The notes below the pieces were generated by a model. It did no database searches and was not told the DNA's origin. It was given only the letters and a program-made list of their open reading frames with translations. A stretch of DNA of 42,448 nucleotides, from positions 1 through 42,448 of the forward strand of contig NZ_FQZN01000041.1 in the NCBI RefSeq assembly GCF_900142015.1, read 5' to 3'. Positions within the stretch are counted from its first letter, which is position 1. Each line of letters starts with the position of its first letter. Position numbers and translations under genes: made by a program. Origin of the DNA: Bacteroides stercorirosoris (GTDB lineage Bacteria > Bacteroidota > Bacteroidia > Bacteroidales > Bacteroidaceae). Shown here in pieces: positions 1-7,279 of the stretch.

Positions 1-28
1 AAACCTAAACGAGGTTCGATTTCTGAGA

Positions 29-122
29 TTTTTTGTATCTTTACCATGTGTTTTTAGTTTAGATTACCCCCGTTTTGGCCGTCAAACCGTTTTTTAGGGG
101 GAATGCTTAAAGATACAAAAAA
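29..122. repeat. 94-bp element with 15-bp perfect terminal inverted repeats
   Basis: Positions 29-43 (TTTTTTGTATCTTTA) are the exact reverse complement of 108-122. The interior holds a second, weaker inverted pair (CCCCC near 67-71 and GGGGG near 97-101). No reading frame is apparent inside. It may be a very small non-autonomous element or a structured transcript. It directly abuts the terminator hairpin behind cydB. The inverted repeat is certain; its meaning is open. Confidence 0.5.
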
Positions 123-155
123 GGCAACTAACTCGCAATGAATTAGTTGCCTTAA
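118..155 (-). terminator. Rho-independent terminator of the cyd operon
   Basis: An 11-bp perfect stem (AAGGCAACTAA at 121-131, TTAGTTGCCTT at 143-153) with an 11-nt loop. Read on the minus strand it is followed by a run of six T. It lies about 155 nt beyond the cydB stop and is the first strong terminator there. Confidence 0.75.
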
Positions 156-185
156 ATTTTATTATTTTAGGAATATCCCTAAATT

Positions 186-300
186 GATAATTTAATGAAG
201 AATGATGAATGAAGAATGAAGAATTTGGCTGCGCTATGCAAGCATGCCGCAAGGTAATTCTTCATTCTTCATTCTTAGTTCTTCATTTCGCTAAATTATC
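186..300. repeat. Long imperfect inverted repeat of AATGAAGAATG units
   Basis: Arm 186-225 is built of iterated GAATGAAGAAT units. Arm 256-300 is its approximate reverse complement. The loop of about 30 nt is GC-richer (ATGCAAGCATGC). A short version of the same motif (AATGAAGAAT / ATTCTTCATT) occurs at 8500-8524. I read it as a dispersed hairpin repeat placed between cydB and its terminator. Confidence 0.6.
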
Positions 301-310
301 ATTATATTCC

Positions 311-1456
311 TCAATATGCATGTCCCCCGTCCTTCATCTCCTTTTCGCTAATCTTATGTATATCAATGCTTCTCCACGCATAGAAGATATACGCCAGCAC
401 AAACGGAACCAAGAAGGAAACATAGAACATCACCCGCAAAGTAAACTCACTGGAACAACTGTTTGCCAGTGTCAGCGAACTTTGAAGGTCGTTCGTAGAG
501 GGATAATAAGCTGTATTGTTATATCCAGCCACAAGCAGCAAAGCAAGCACAGCCAACACCGTACCTATACCCGTAAACCAAATACCTTTATCAAACGTCT
601 TCTTCAGCAAACTCTTTCCAATGCCGAAGAGCACTAATACCACACCGATAAGGAAGATTATCAATACCAGCGGCATTTCTATAAAGTTCGTCAGATACTT
701 ATATGGTTCCATAAATATCTCTCCCGTAGTGGGATTCACAGCATACCCATCCGCCAGCAATGTCCGGATGACGAATGCCAGGAAGAACACCAGGAACAAC
801 ACCGAGTTACCTATCAATGAACGGCGACTGCGTGCCACCAGGTCTTTATCATCAATATTATTAATAAAGTATAGCGCCCCCAGAATACGGGCCAGGAAGA
901 ACACCGCCAGTCCCAGCACCACATTCCACAGATTAGTCAGCGCATCCAGCCCATGCCAGCCATTCGCCCAATGACTGATTACCGGCATCACCGTATCTGC
1001 CATACTACTCTTGTTGACGTAGAACTCCGACCCCGTAAAGAACGTAGCCACCGCCCCGCCCAACAGCACCGGACCAACCACACCATTAATCACCAGAAAT
1101 GTCCTGTATGTTTTCTTCCCCAGCAGATTACCCGCCTTGCTCTGAAACTCATAGCTGACCGCCTGTAACACAAAGCTGAACAGGATAATCATCCAAAGCC
1201 AGTAAGCTCCACCGAAACTGGTGCTGTAAAACAACGGAAACGATGCAAAGAATGCTCCACCGAACGTCACCAACGTAGTGAACGTGAACTCCCATTTACG
1301 TCCCGTAGAGTTCACCATCATCTTTTTGTGCTCTTCCGTCTTACCCAGACAGAACAGAAGCGAATTACCACCCTGCACAAACAGCAGGAATACGAGCAGG
1401 GCCCCCAGCAATGATACCACGAACCACCAATATTGTTGTAGAAAAGCGTAGGTCAT
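311..1456 (-). CDS. cydB: Cytochrome bd ubiquinol oxidase subunit II
   Basis: Integral membrane subunit of cytochrome bd, the high-affinity quinol:O2 oxidoreductase in the inner membrane. The 381 residues are almost entirely hydrophobic segments, close to the usual 335-385 for CydB, and the N-terminal region (about residues 7-40) has the CydB pattern of a tryptophan-rich start followed by a long helix. In Bacteroides this oxidase consumes nanomolar oxygen. It lies 62 nt downstream of cydA on the same strand and is surely co-transcribed. The intergenic gap is AT-rich ATTTATGATTT repeats. The start ATG at 1456 gives the full-length protein. Assignment rests on length, hydropathy and adjacency to an unmistakable cydA. 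Confidence 0.95.
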   Translation of the reverse strand: MTYAFLQQYWWFVVSLLGALLVFLLFVQGGNSLLFCLGKTEEHKKMMVNSTGRKWEFTFTTLVTFGGAFFASFPLFYSTSFGGAYWLWMIILFSFVLQAVSYEFQSKAGNLLGKKTYRTFLVINGVVGPVLLGGAVATFFTGSEFYVNKSSMADTVMPVISHWANGWHGLDALTNLWNVVLGLAVFFLARILGALYFINNIDDKDLVARSRRSLIGNSVLFLVFFLAFVIRTLLADGYAVNPTTGEIFMEPYKYLTNFIEMPLVLIIFLIGVVLVLFGIGKSLLKKTFDKGIWFTGIGTVLAVLALLLVAGYNNTAYYPSTNDLQSSLTLANSCSSEFTLRVMFYVSFLVPFVLAYIFYAWRSIDIHKISEKEMKDGGHAY

Positions 1457-1518
1457 AAGATTTATGATTTTTGATTTATGATTTATAAGCTAAGAGATTA
1501 ATGATTTATGATTTAAAA

Positions 1519-3069
1519 TCATAATTCTTTCGGTCCTTTACGTATTTCCCTCAGCATTATACCGATTTCCGCTACCAGCATGATAGTGAACAGCAACAGG
1601 AAGATAAAGAACGTGGTCTGCACAGAGCCGACATCCAACTTGGAGATGGCGGCATTTACAGGCAGCATATCCTGTATCGTCCACGGCTGGCGTCCGCATT
1701 CCGCAACAACCCATCCCGCCTGCCCGGCAAGGTAACCCAGTGGAATAGTCAGCAGTGCCACCCAATGCATCCACCGCATTTTCGAGAGGTCTTTCTTATA
1801 AGAAAGAATAAGCACGACAATAAAGAAAAGTATGAAATATCCACCCAATATCACCATCACGCGGAACGCATAGAACGTCAGCGGCACATTGGGCACCAGG
1901 TCGTTCACATCTTTGATATATCCATAACCGAAATAAGCTACATTCTCCTTCAATATTTGCTCAGCCACTTTCATGTCAGCCTCATTGCCTACTTCCATAG
2001 CGGCCCGATAAGCGCCGAATGCGGCAATCGCTGTCTTTCCACGCTCTATCTTTTCTTCGGCAGACAAGGCTATCGTGCCATCCTTTTGCCGGTACCCCCC
2101 CTCTATCAGATTCGTGATGCCGGGCACAAAGGCATCCGACTTCCTTTCGGCCAGCAATGACAACATCTTCGGTATCTCTATCCTGAACAGGAAAGGATTC
2201 ACACCGTCATTATATGTTTTCTTCTCCGGATTCAGCATACCGATTGCTACCAATCCGGCCCCCTGCTGCCCTTCGTAATATCCTTCCATCGCTGCCAGCT
2301 TCATTGGCTGCGTCTGTGCCACCTGATAGCCCGAACCGTCTCCCGTCCATGCCGAAAGCACAGCCGAAGCCAGTCCCACCCAGGCAGCTATCTTGATGCT
2401 TGACAAGGCAAACCGCTTATCCCGGTTCTTCAACAGGAACCAGCAGCTTATCCCCACAACAAACACTGCACCCAGCACCCAACCGGACAACACCGTATGG
2501 AAAAACTTATTCACTGCCACCGGTGAAAGTGCCACTGCTGCAAAGTCCACCATCTCATTGCGCCCTGCTGCCGGATTAAACTCCATCCCTACCGGATTCT
2601 GCATCCAGGCATTTGCCACAAGTATCCACCAGGCGGAAATCGTGGCGCCGAGTCCTGTCAGCCAGGTAGAGGCCAAATGGAAACGCTTGCTCACCTTATC
2701 CCAGCCGAAGAACATCACTGCGATGAACGTAGCCTCCATAAAGAAAGCCAAAATCCCCTCTATGGCAAGCGGCGCACCGAAAATGTCACCTACAAACCAG
2801 GAATAGTTGCTCCAGTTGGTTCCGAATTCAAACTCCAGAATCAATCCCGTAGCCACTCCTACGGCAAAGTTGATACCGAATAGTTTCATCCAGAATTTGG
2901 CCGTCCGTTTCCAGAATTCATCGCCCGTCCTGTAATACATTGTCTCCATGATGCCCATGATGACTGCCAGCCCCAGCGTTAGGGGCACGAAAATCCAGTG
3001 ATAGATAGCGGTCAGTGCAAATTGCGCCCTCGACCAGTCAATCAACGAAGTGTCTATGTGCTCAAGCAT
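1519..3069 (-). CDS. cydA: Cytochrome bd ubiquinol oxidase subunit I
   Basis: Catalytic subunit carrying the haems of cytochrome bd; it oxidises quinol (menaquinol in Bacteroides) and reduces O2 to water. 516 residues, near the 522 of E. coli CydA. Visible signatures are the N-terminal YHWIFVPLTLG segment with the family haem-ligand histidine at residue 24, the acidic segment around GAPLAIEGILAFFMEATF, the FFHTVLSGWVLGA helix with a second candidate haem histidine, and the family motif ECGRQPW near residue 455. A long hydrophilic stretch (about 255-385) corresponds to the quinol-binding Q-loop. The gene sits between the small DUF4492 gene and cydB. Confidence 0.96.
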   Translation of the reverse strand: MLEHIDTSLIDWSRAQFALTAIYHWIFVPLTLGLAVIMGIMETMYYRTGDEFWKRTAKFWMKLFGINFAVGVATGLILEFEFGTNWSNYSWFVGDIFGAPLAIEGILAFFMEATFIAVMFFGWDKVSKRFHLASTWLTGLGATISAWWILVANAWMQNPVGMEFNPAAGRNEMVDFAAVALSPVAVNKFFHTVLSGWVLGAVFVVGISCWFLLKNRDKRFALSSIKIAAWVGLASAVLSAWTGDGSGYQVAQTQPMKLAAMEGYYEGQQGAGLVAIGMLNPEKKTYNDGVNPFLFRIEIPKMLSLLAERKSDAFVPGITNLIEGGYRQKDGTIALSAEEKIERGKTAIAAFGAYRAAMEVGNEADMKVAEQILKENVAYFGYGYIKDVNDLVPNVPLTFYAFRVMVILGGYFILFFIVVLILSYKKDLSKMRWMHWVALLTIPLGYLAGQAGWVVAECGRQPWTIQDMLPVNAAISKLDVGSVQTTFFIFLLLFTIMLVAEIGIMLREIRKGPKEL

Positions 3070-3122
3070 AAGAAGTAAGTTGTTAATTATTAAATATTAA
3101 TTATCAATTATTTGCTGTGGGA

Positions 3123-3365
3123 TTAATCGGAAATAGAGGGCGGCGAATCGCCGACGGCACGTTCTATAAGTTCATTGCTGACATAACCTTCCTTGTCGCC
3201 GTCCGTGGCAACAGAACTCAGGAAGTTTGGGAAGAAGAAAACACGCAGAATAGCAAACATAATGAAGAGTTTCACCAAAATGATGAACCACAATGTGCGA
3301 CCCAGCGTCATACTGCGAAAGCCGTCTACGTAAAAGCGCCAGATGCTAAATACGGTATTCTTCAT
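3123..3365 (-). CDS. DUF4492 family small membrane protein, first gene of the cyd operon
   Basis: An 80-residue protein with one predicted membrane helix at about residues 22-47 (LGRTLWFIILVKLF region), a short aromatic cytoplasmic N-terminus and an acidic tail of about 30 residues. It matches my memory of the DUF4492 family, which typically precedes cydA in Bacteroidetes. The stop is 53 nt before cydA. Its start at 3365 lies about 18 nt after the predicted transcription start of the promoter at 3388-3419, so it heads the operon. Its place and size suggest an accessory subunit or assembly factor, comparable with but not homologous to CydX of E. coli. That role is inference. Confidence 0.82.
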   Translation of the reverse strand: MKNTVFSIWRFYVDGFRSMTLGRTLWFIILVKLFIMFAILRVFFFPNFLSSVATDGDKEGYVSNELIERAVGDSPPSISD

Positions 3366-3387
3366 AATAACAAAATTATAATCATTA

Positions 3388-3419
3388 CAAATATAAAACT
3401 TATATACATATAAAACAAA
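3388..3419 (-). promoter_or_regulatory. Promoter of the DUF4492-cydA-cydB operon
   Basis: Read on the minus strand: TTTG (3419-3416), 20-bp spacer, TATATTTG (3395-3388). This is a full match to the Bacteroides -33/-7 consensus TTTG-N19-21-TAnnTTTG. The expected start is near 3383, giving a leader of about 18 nt. No FNR-type box is visible here. Confidence 0.8.
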
Positions 3420-3559
3420 TAAAAGAGGAAAAAGTTAATTGGTTGGCAGAATTATAGTTCATTTTTTATCAGATATAAGCCAATCTCATCATCAAGCGAA
3501 GTTAGTTGTCGGCACAAAAACGCATTCCGACATTGAAAACTTGCAAACCGTCTATTCGT

Positions 3560-3591
3560 TTTGCAGGTTTTCCCGGTGCCCCATACCTTTG
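3560..3591 (+). promoter_or_regulatory. Promoter of the TolC-type gene
   Basis: TTTG (3560-3563), 20-bp spacer, TACCTTTG (3584-3591): a perfect Bacteroides primary sigma promoter. The expected start is near 3596. Any start codon before that, including the in-frame TTG at 3561 inside the -33 box, is therefore ruled out, and the ATG at 3627 is favoured. Confidence 0.82.
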
Positions 3592-3626
3592 CACAGGTAA
3601 AAAACATATTTAGTAATAACAGAGAT

Positions 3627-5054
3627 ATGAGAAATGTAAGAAGATTGACAGTGATAACACTATGCGTGGCAAGTGCCTGTGCAGGCAGCTCAACGCTGTG
3701 TGCGCAGGAACCTGCTTCTACCGTGCAAACAGAAAGCACGGTGCAGGATGCCACTCTGCAAGACAGTGAACCTCTTCCCTCACAATGGAACCTGCAAACC
3801 TGCATCGACTATGCCTTGCAGCACAACATCACCCTGAAACGCAACCGCATCAGTGCGGAAAGTGCCGAAGTGGACGTTAAGACCGCCAAGGCAGCCTTCT
3901 TCCCCAGCCTGTCGGCAAGCGTCAGCCAGCGTATCGTAAACCGCCCCAACAGTGAAAGCGGCACCATCATCAGTGGTGACAACATCACCAGCAGTTCGAG
4001 CAAGACGTCATACAACGGCAGCTACGGCATCGATGCCAACTGGACACTCTACAACGGCAGCAAGCGTCTGAACACCATCAAGCAGCAGAAGCTGAACAAC
4101 CGCATCGCCGAACTCAACGTCGCCGAAAGCGAAAACTCCATCGAAGAAAGCATCGCACAAATATACGTACAGATACTTTATGCCGCCGAAGCTGTGAAGG
4201 TGAACGAAAACACCCTTTCCGTCAGCCAAGCCGAACGCGACCGCGGACAGCAACTGTTGGAAGCCGGAAGCATCGCCAAAAGCGACCTCGCACAACTGGA
4301 AGCACAGGTCAGTACGGATAAGTACCAGTTGGTGACAGCACAAGCCACCCTGCAAGATTACAAACTGCAACTGAAACAACTCCTCGAACTGGACGGTGAA
4401 CAAGAAATGAACCTCTACCTCCCCGCCCTGGGCGATGAAAGTGTACTGGTGCCGCTGCCCACCAAGACGGATGTGTATCGGGTCGCCCTCACCTTCCGTC
4501 CGGAAATAGAATCGGGCAAGCTGAATGTACAGGCATCCGACCTCGACATCAACATTGCCAAAGCAGGCTACATCCCTACCCTGAGCCTCAGCGCCGGCAT
4601 CGGAACAACGAATGCCAACGGCAACGATTACTCTTTCTCCGAACAGGTGAAGAACAACTGGAACAACTCATTGGGACTGACCGTAAGCATCCCCATCTTC
4701 AACAACCGCCAGACCAAGAGCGCCGTGCAGAAAGCCCGCCTGCAAAAGCAAACCAGCGAACTGGACTTGCTGGACCAGCAGAAGACCCTGTACAAGACCA
4801 TCGAAAGCCTATGGCTGGACGCCAACAGTGCGCAGCAACAATATACCGCTGCCGCAGAAAAGTTGCGCAGCACGCAGGCAAGCTACGACCTCATTCAGGA
4901 ACAGTTCAACCTGGGTATGAAGAATACCGTAGAGTTGCTGACTGAAAAGAGCAATCTGCTCAATGCACAGCAGGAAACGTTGCAGGCCAAGTATATGGCG
5001 ATACTGAATGCACAGTTGCTGCGCTTCTACCAGGGAGAAGCGATAGTGCTGTAA
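3627..5054 (+). CDS. TolC family outer-membrane efflux channel
   Basis: Outer-membrane channel that completes a tripartite exporter with the adaptor and ABC proteins encoded next. 475 residues from the ATG at 3627, with a signal peptide of about 26 residues ending at TLCAQ. The rest is two repeats of long coiled-coil helices rich in Ala, Gln and Glu, as in TolC/NodT proteins. Recognisable family pieces are LQTCIDYALQHN near residue 55 and the C-terminal YDLIQEQFNLGMKNTVELL. The start was chosen because the promoter at 3560-3591 excludes the upstream in-frame TTG and because the signal peptide begins there. It has its own strong promoter, separate from the downstream operon, so the channel may be made constitutively and shared with other pumps. 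Confidence 0.93.
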   Translation: MRNVRRLTVITLCVASACAGSSTLCAQEPASTVQTESTVQDATLQDSEPLPSQWNLQTCIDYALQHNITLKRNRISAESAEVDVKTAKAAFFPSLSASVSQRIVNRPNSESGTIISGDNITSSSSKTSYNGSYGIDANWTLYNGSKRLNTIKQQKLNNRIAELNVAESENSIEESIAQIYVQILYAAEAVKVNENTLSVSQAERDRGQQLLEAGSIAKSDLAQLEAQVSTDKYQLVTAQATLQDYKLQLKQLLELDGEQEMNLYLPALGDESVLVPLPTKTDVYRVALTFRPEIESGKLNVQASDLDINIAKAGYIPTLSLSAGIGTTNANGNDYSFSEQVKNNWNNSLGLTVSIPIFNNRQTKSAVQKARLQKQTSELDLLDQQKTLYKTIESLWLDANSAQQQYTAAAEKLRSTQASYDLIQEQFNLGMKNTVELLTEKSNLLNAQQETLQAKYMAILNAQLLRFYQGEAIVL

Positions 5055-5109
5055 ATACGTTCCAGAAGTGTATTTCTGTTAAAATATTTCCATGCTCTCC
5101 CAGCTTTTC

Positions 5110-5125
5110 ATAATCAGGTGATTAT
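5110..5125. promoter_or_regulatory. Perfect palindrome upstream of the efflux operon
   Basis: ATAATCA-GG-TGATTAT, 7-bp perfect arms, 26 bp before the first of four direct repeats. It could be a dimeric repressor operator or a small hairpin after the TolC gene. There is no T-run, so a terminator is less likely. Confidence 0.4.
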
Positions 5126-5150
5126 CAGACCGTTTAAAACAAGGTAGAAT

Positions 5151-5230
5151 GAGGTAACGACTGAAACAGGATGAAGTAACGACCGAATGGCAATGAAGTA
5201 ACGACTGAATAGGGATGAAATAACGACTGA
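5151..5230 (+). promoter_or_regulatory. Four direct repeats at exact 22-bp period, probable LytTR-type operator
   Basis: Copies at 5151 (GAGGTAACGACTGAA), 5173 (GAAGTAACGACCGAA), 5195 (GAAGTAACGACTGAA) and 5217 (GAAATAACGACTGAT). All starts are 22 bp apart, two helical turns, so every copy faces the same side of the helix. The 7-bp spacers are not conserved. The array ends 54 bp before the adaptor start codon, where an activator would sit. No good TAnnTTTG box follows, which fits a promoter needing activation. LytTR domains are known to bind short direct repeats about 21-22 bp apart, and a LytTR regulator is the last gene of this operon. The repeat is directly visible; the binder is inferred. 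Confidence 0.75.
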
Positions 5231-5284
5231 TGTGGAAACAAGAGATAAACGTAAAATTAATTCAATAAGTATATCATATAAAGT

Positions 5285-6505
5285 ATGAGCAAGAAAAAAA
5301 TTATCATTGTAGCAGCCGGAATCATCATAGTGGCCGGCATAGCTATCTGGGTATTGGGCGGAAAAGCCAAAAGCCGGAAAGTGGTGTACGAGACAACCAC
5401 CGTGGGACGTGCCGACATCTCCAACTCCGTGACCGCCACAGGCACCATCGAACCGGTGACTGAAGTAGAAGTCGGTACACAGGTCAGCGGTATCATCGAC
5501 AAGTTGTATGCGGACTATAACTCGGTAGTGACCAAAGGGCAACTCATCGCCGAAATGGATAAAGTGACCCTGCAAAGCGAACTCGCCTCGCAAAAAGCCA
5601 CCTACGACGGTGCCAAAGCCGAATATGAGTATCAGCAGAAAAACTTCGAACGTAACAAAGGCCTGCACGAAAAGCAGCTCATCAGTGATACGGATTACGA
5701 GCAAAGCCTTTACAACTATCAGAAAGCAAAAAGTGCCTACGACAGCAGCAAGGCTTCTCTCGCCAAGGCAGAACGCAACCTGTCATACGCCACCATCACC
5801 TCTCCCATCGACGGCGTTGTCATCAGCCGTGATGTGGAAGAAGGACAGACCGTAGCTTCCGGCTTCGAGACCCCGACCCTCTTCACCATTGCTGCGGACT
5901 TGACGCAAATGCAGGTAGTGGCCGATGTGGACGAAGCTGACATAGGCGATGTGGAAGAAGGACAACGCGTAAGTTTCACGGTGGATGCTTATCCGAACGA
6001 TGTGTTCGAAGGTAAGGTAACGCAAATCCGCCTCGGAGCTACAAGCAGTTCGAGCAGCACCACCACAACCACTACGGTAGTCACTTACGAAGTAGTCATC
6101 TCTGCCCACAACCCCGACCTGAAGCTGAAACCGAGGCTGACAGCGAACATCACCATCTATACGCTGGACAAGCAAGGGGTACTGAGCGTTCCTGCCAAAG
6201 CGCTGCGCTTTACGCCTGCCGTTCCACTGGTTGGCCAGGATGCCGTGGTGAAGGATTGCGAGGGCGAACATAAAGTATGGACCAAAGAAGGAAACACATT
6301 CACCGCACATCCGGTCAGTATAGGTATTTCAAACGGAATCATGACGGAAATCACAGGCGGTGTCAACGAAGGCACGCAGATTGTTGCCGATGCAGCTATC
6401 AGCACCGGTGGCGAACAGGCTGCCATGACCGAAGGACAAGCTGACGGCGAAAGAAGCCCGTTCATGCCTGGCCCTCCGGGAGGAAACAAGAAAAAGAGTA
6501 AGTGA
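5285..6505 (+). CDS. MacA-type periplasmic adaptor of an ABC efflux pump
   Basis: Periplasmic adaptor (membrane fusion protein, HlyD/MacA group) linking the inner-membrane ABC transporter to the TolC channel. 406 residues: a membrane anchor at about 5-24, first half of the lipoyl domain with GTQVSGIIDKLYADYNSVVTK at about 64-84, a coiled-coil hairpin at about 95-168, second lipoyl half (ITSPIDGVVISRDVEEGQTV), then beta-barrel and membrane-proximal domains, and a Gly/Pro/Lys-rich tail. Residues 253-264 are a run of five Ser and six Thr after a Thr, a low-complexity insert in the barrel domain. The ATG lies 54 bp after the 22-bp repeats, and the next gene follows after 15 nt. Confidence 0.93.
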   Translation: MSKKKIIIVAAGIIIVAGIAIWVLGGKAKSRKVVYETTTVGRADISNSVTATGTIEPVTEVEVGTQVSGIIDKLYADYNSVVTKGQLIAEMDKVTLQSELASQKATYDGAKAEYEYQQKNFERNKGLHEKQLISDTDYEQSLYNYQKAKSAYDSSKASLAKAERNLSYATITSPIDGVVISRDVEEGQTVASGFETPTLFTIAADLTQMQVVADVDEADIGDVEEGQRVSFTVDAYPNDVFEGKVTQIRLGATSSSSSTTTTTTVVTYEVVISAHNPDLKLKPRLTANITIYTLDKQGVLSVPAKALRFTPAVPLVGQDAVVKDCEGEHKVWTKEGNTFTAHPVSIGISNGIMTEITGGVNEGTQIVADAAISTGGEQAAMTEGQADGERSPFMPGPPGGNKKKSK

Positions 6506-6520
6506 TAAAAAACGAACTAT

Positions 6521-7267
6521 ATGAGTAAAACAGTCATAGAATTGCAAAATATCCGGCGCGACTTCCAGGTGGGCGAGGAAACGGTACACGCATTGCGTGG
6601 CGTCTCCTTCTCCATTGCCGAAGGGGAGTTCGTCACCATCATGGGTACGTCCGGTTCCGGTAAATCAACGCTGTTGAACACCCTGGGCTGTCTCGATACT
6701 CCTACCAGCGGCGAATATCTGCTGGACGGCATATCCGTGCGCACCATGAGCAAACCGCAACGCGCCATACTGAGGAACCGCAAAATCGGCTTCGTCTTCC
6801 AAAGCTACAACCTGCTGGCAAAGACTACCGCTGTGGAGAATGTGGAACTTCCCCTGATGTACAACGCCTCCGTCTCGGCCTCCGAACGCCGCCGCCGTGC
6901 CATCGAAGCCTTGCAAGCCGTGGGACTGGGTGACCGTCTGGAACATAAGTCGAACCAGATGTCCGGTGGGCAGATGCAACGTGTGGCCATCGCCCGCGCC
7001 CTGGTGAACAACCCTGCGGTAATCCTCGCCGACGAGGCAACGGGTAACCTGGACACACGTACTTCTTTCGAAATCCTGGTTCTCTTCCAGAAGCTGCATG
7101 CCGAAGGACGTACCATCATATTCGTCACTCACAACCCCGAAATAGCCCAATACAGCAGCCGGAACATCCGCCTGCGCGACGGGCACGTGACGGAAGATAC
7201 CGTAAATCCGAAAATCCTCTCGGCTGCCGCAGCCCTGGCAGCGTTGCCGAAGAATGAAGAAGATTAA
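6521..7267 (+). CDS. MacB-type ABC transporter ATP-binding protein
   Basis: Cytoplasmic ATPase of the LolD/MacB/FtsE class that powers the export complex. 248 residues with Walker A GTSGSGKST at 42-50, Q-loop VFQSYNLL at about 92-99, signature MSGGQ at 147-151, Walker B VILADEATG at 167-175 and the switch histidine in FVTHNPE. In E. coli MacB the ATPase and permease are fused; here they are separate genes 12 nt apart, the usual Bacteroidetes arrangement. Proteins of this class drive outward mechanotransmission through TolC instead of moving substrate through the membrane. Substrates could be peptides, antibiotics or lipids; the sequence does not tell. Confidence 0.94.
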   Translation: MSKTVIELQNIRRDFQVGEETVHALRGVSFSIAEGEFVTIMGTSGSGKSTLLNTLGCLDTPTSGEYLLDGISVRTMSKPQRAILRNRKIGFVFQSYNLLAKTTAVENVELPLMYNASVSASERRRRAIEALQAVGLGDRLEHKSNQMSGGQMQRVAIARALVNNPAVILADEATGNLDTRTSFEILVLFQKLHAEGRTIIFVTHNPEIAQYSSRNIRLRDGHVTEDTVNPKILSAAAALAALPKNEED

Positions 7268-7279
7268 AAACAAATCATT

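Noticed and set aside
209..637. 142-codon frame over the hairpin repeat and cydB 3' end
   Set aside because: Runs through a repeat and antisense to cydB; no promoter or domain.
3388..3419. FNR-type control of the cyd promoter by the regulator at 30073
   Set aside because: No TTGAT-N4-ATCAA sequence was found around 3366-3560; the two boxes beside the regulator are the only ones I found in the window.
5151..5230. CRISPR array
   Set aside because: The repeats are 15 bp with 7-bp spacers and there are no cas genes. The geometry is that of an operator.
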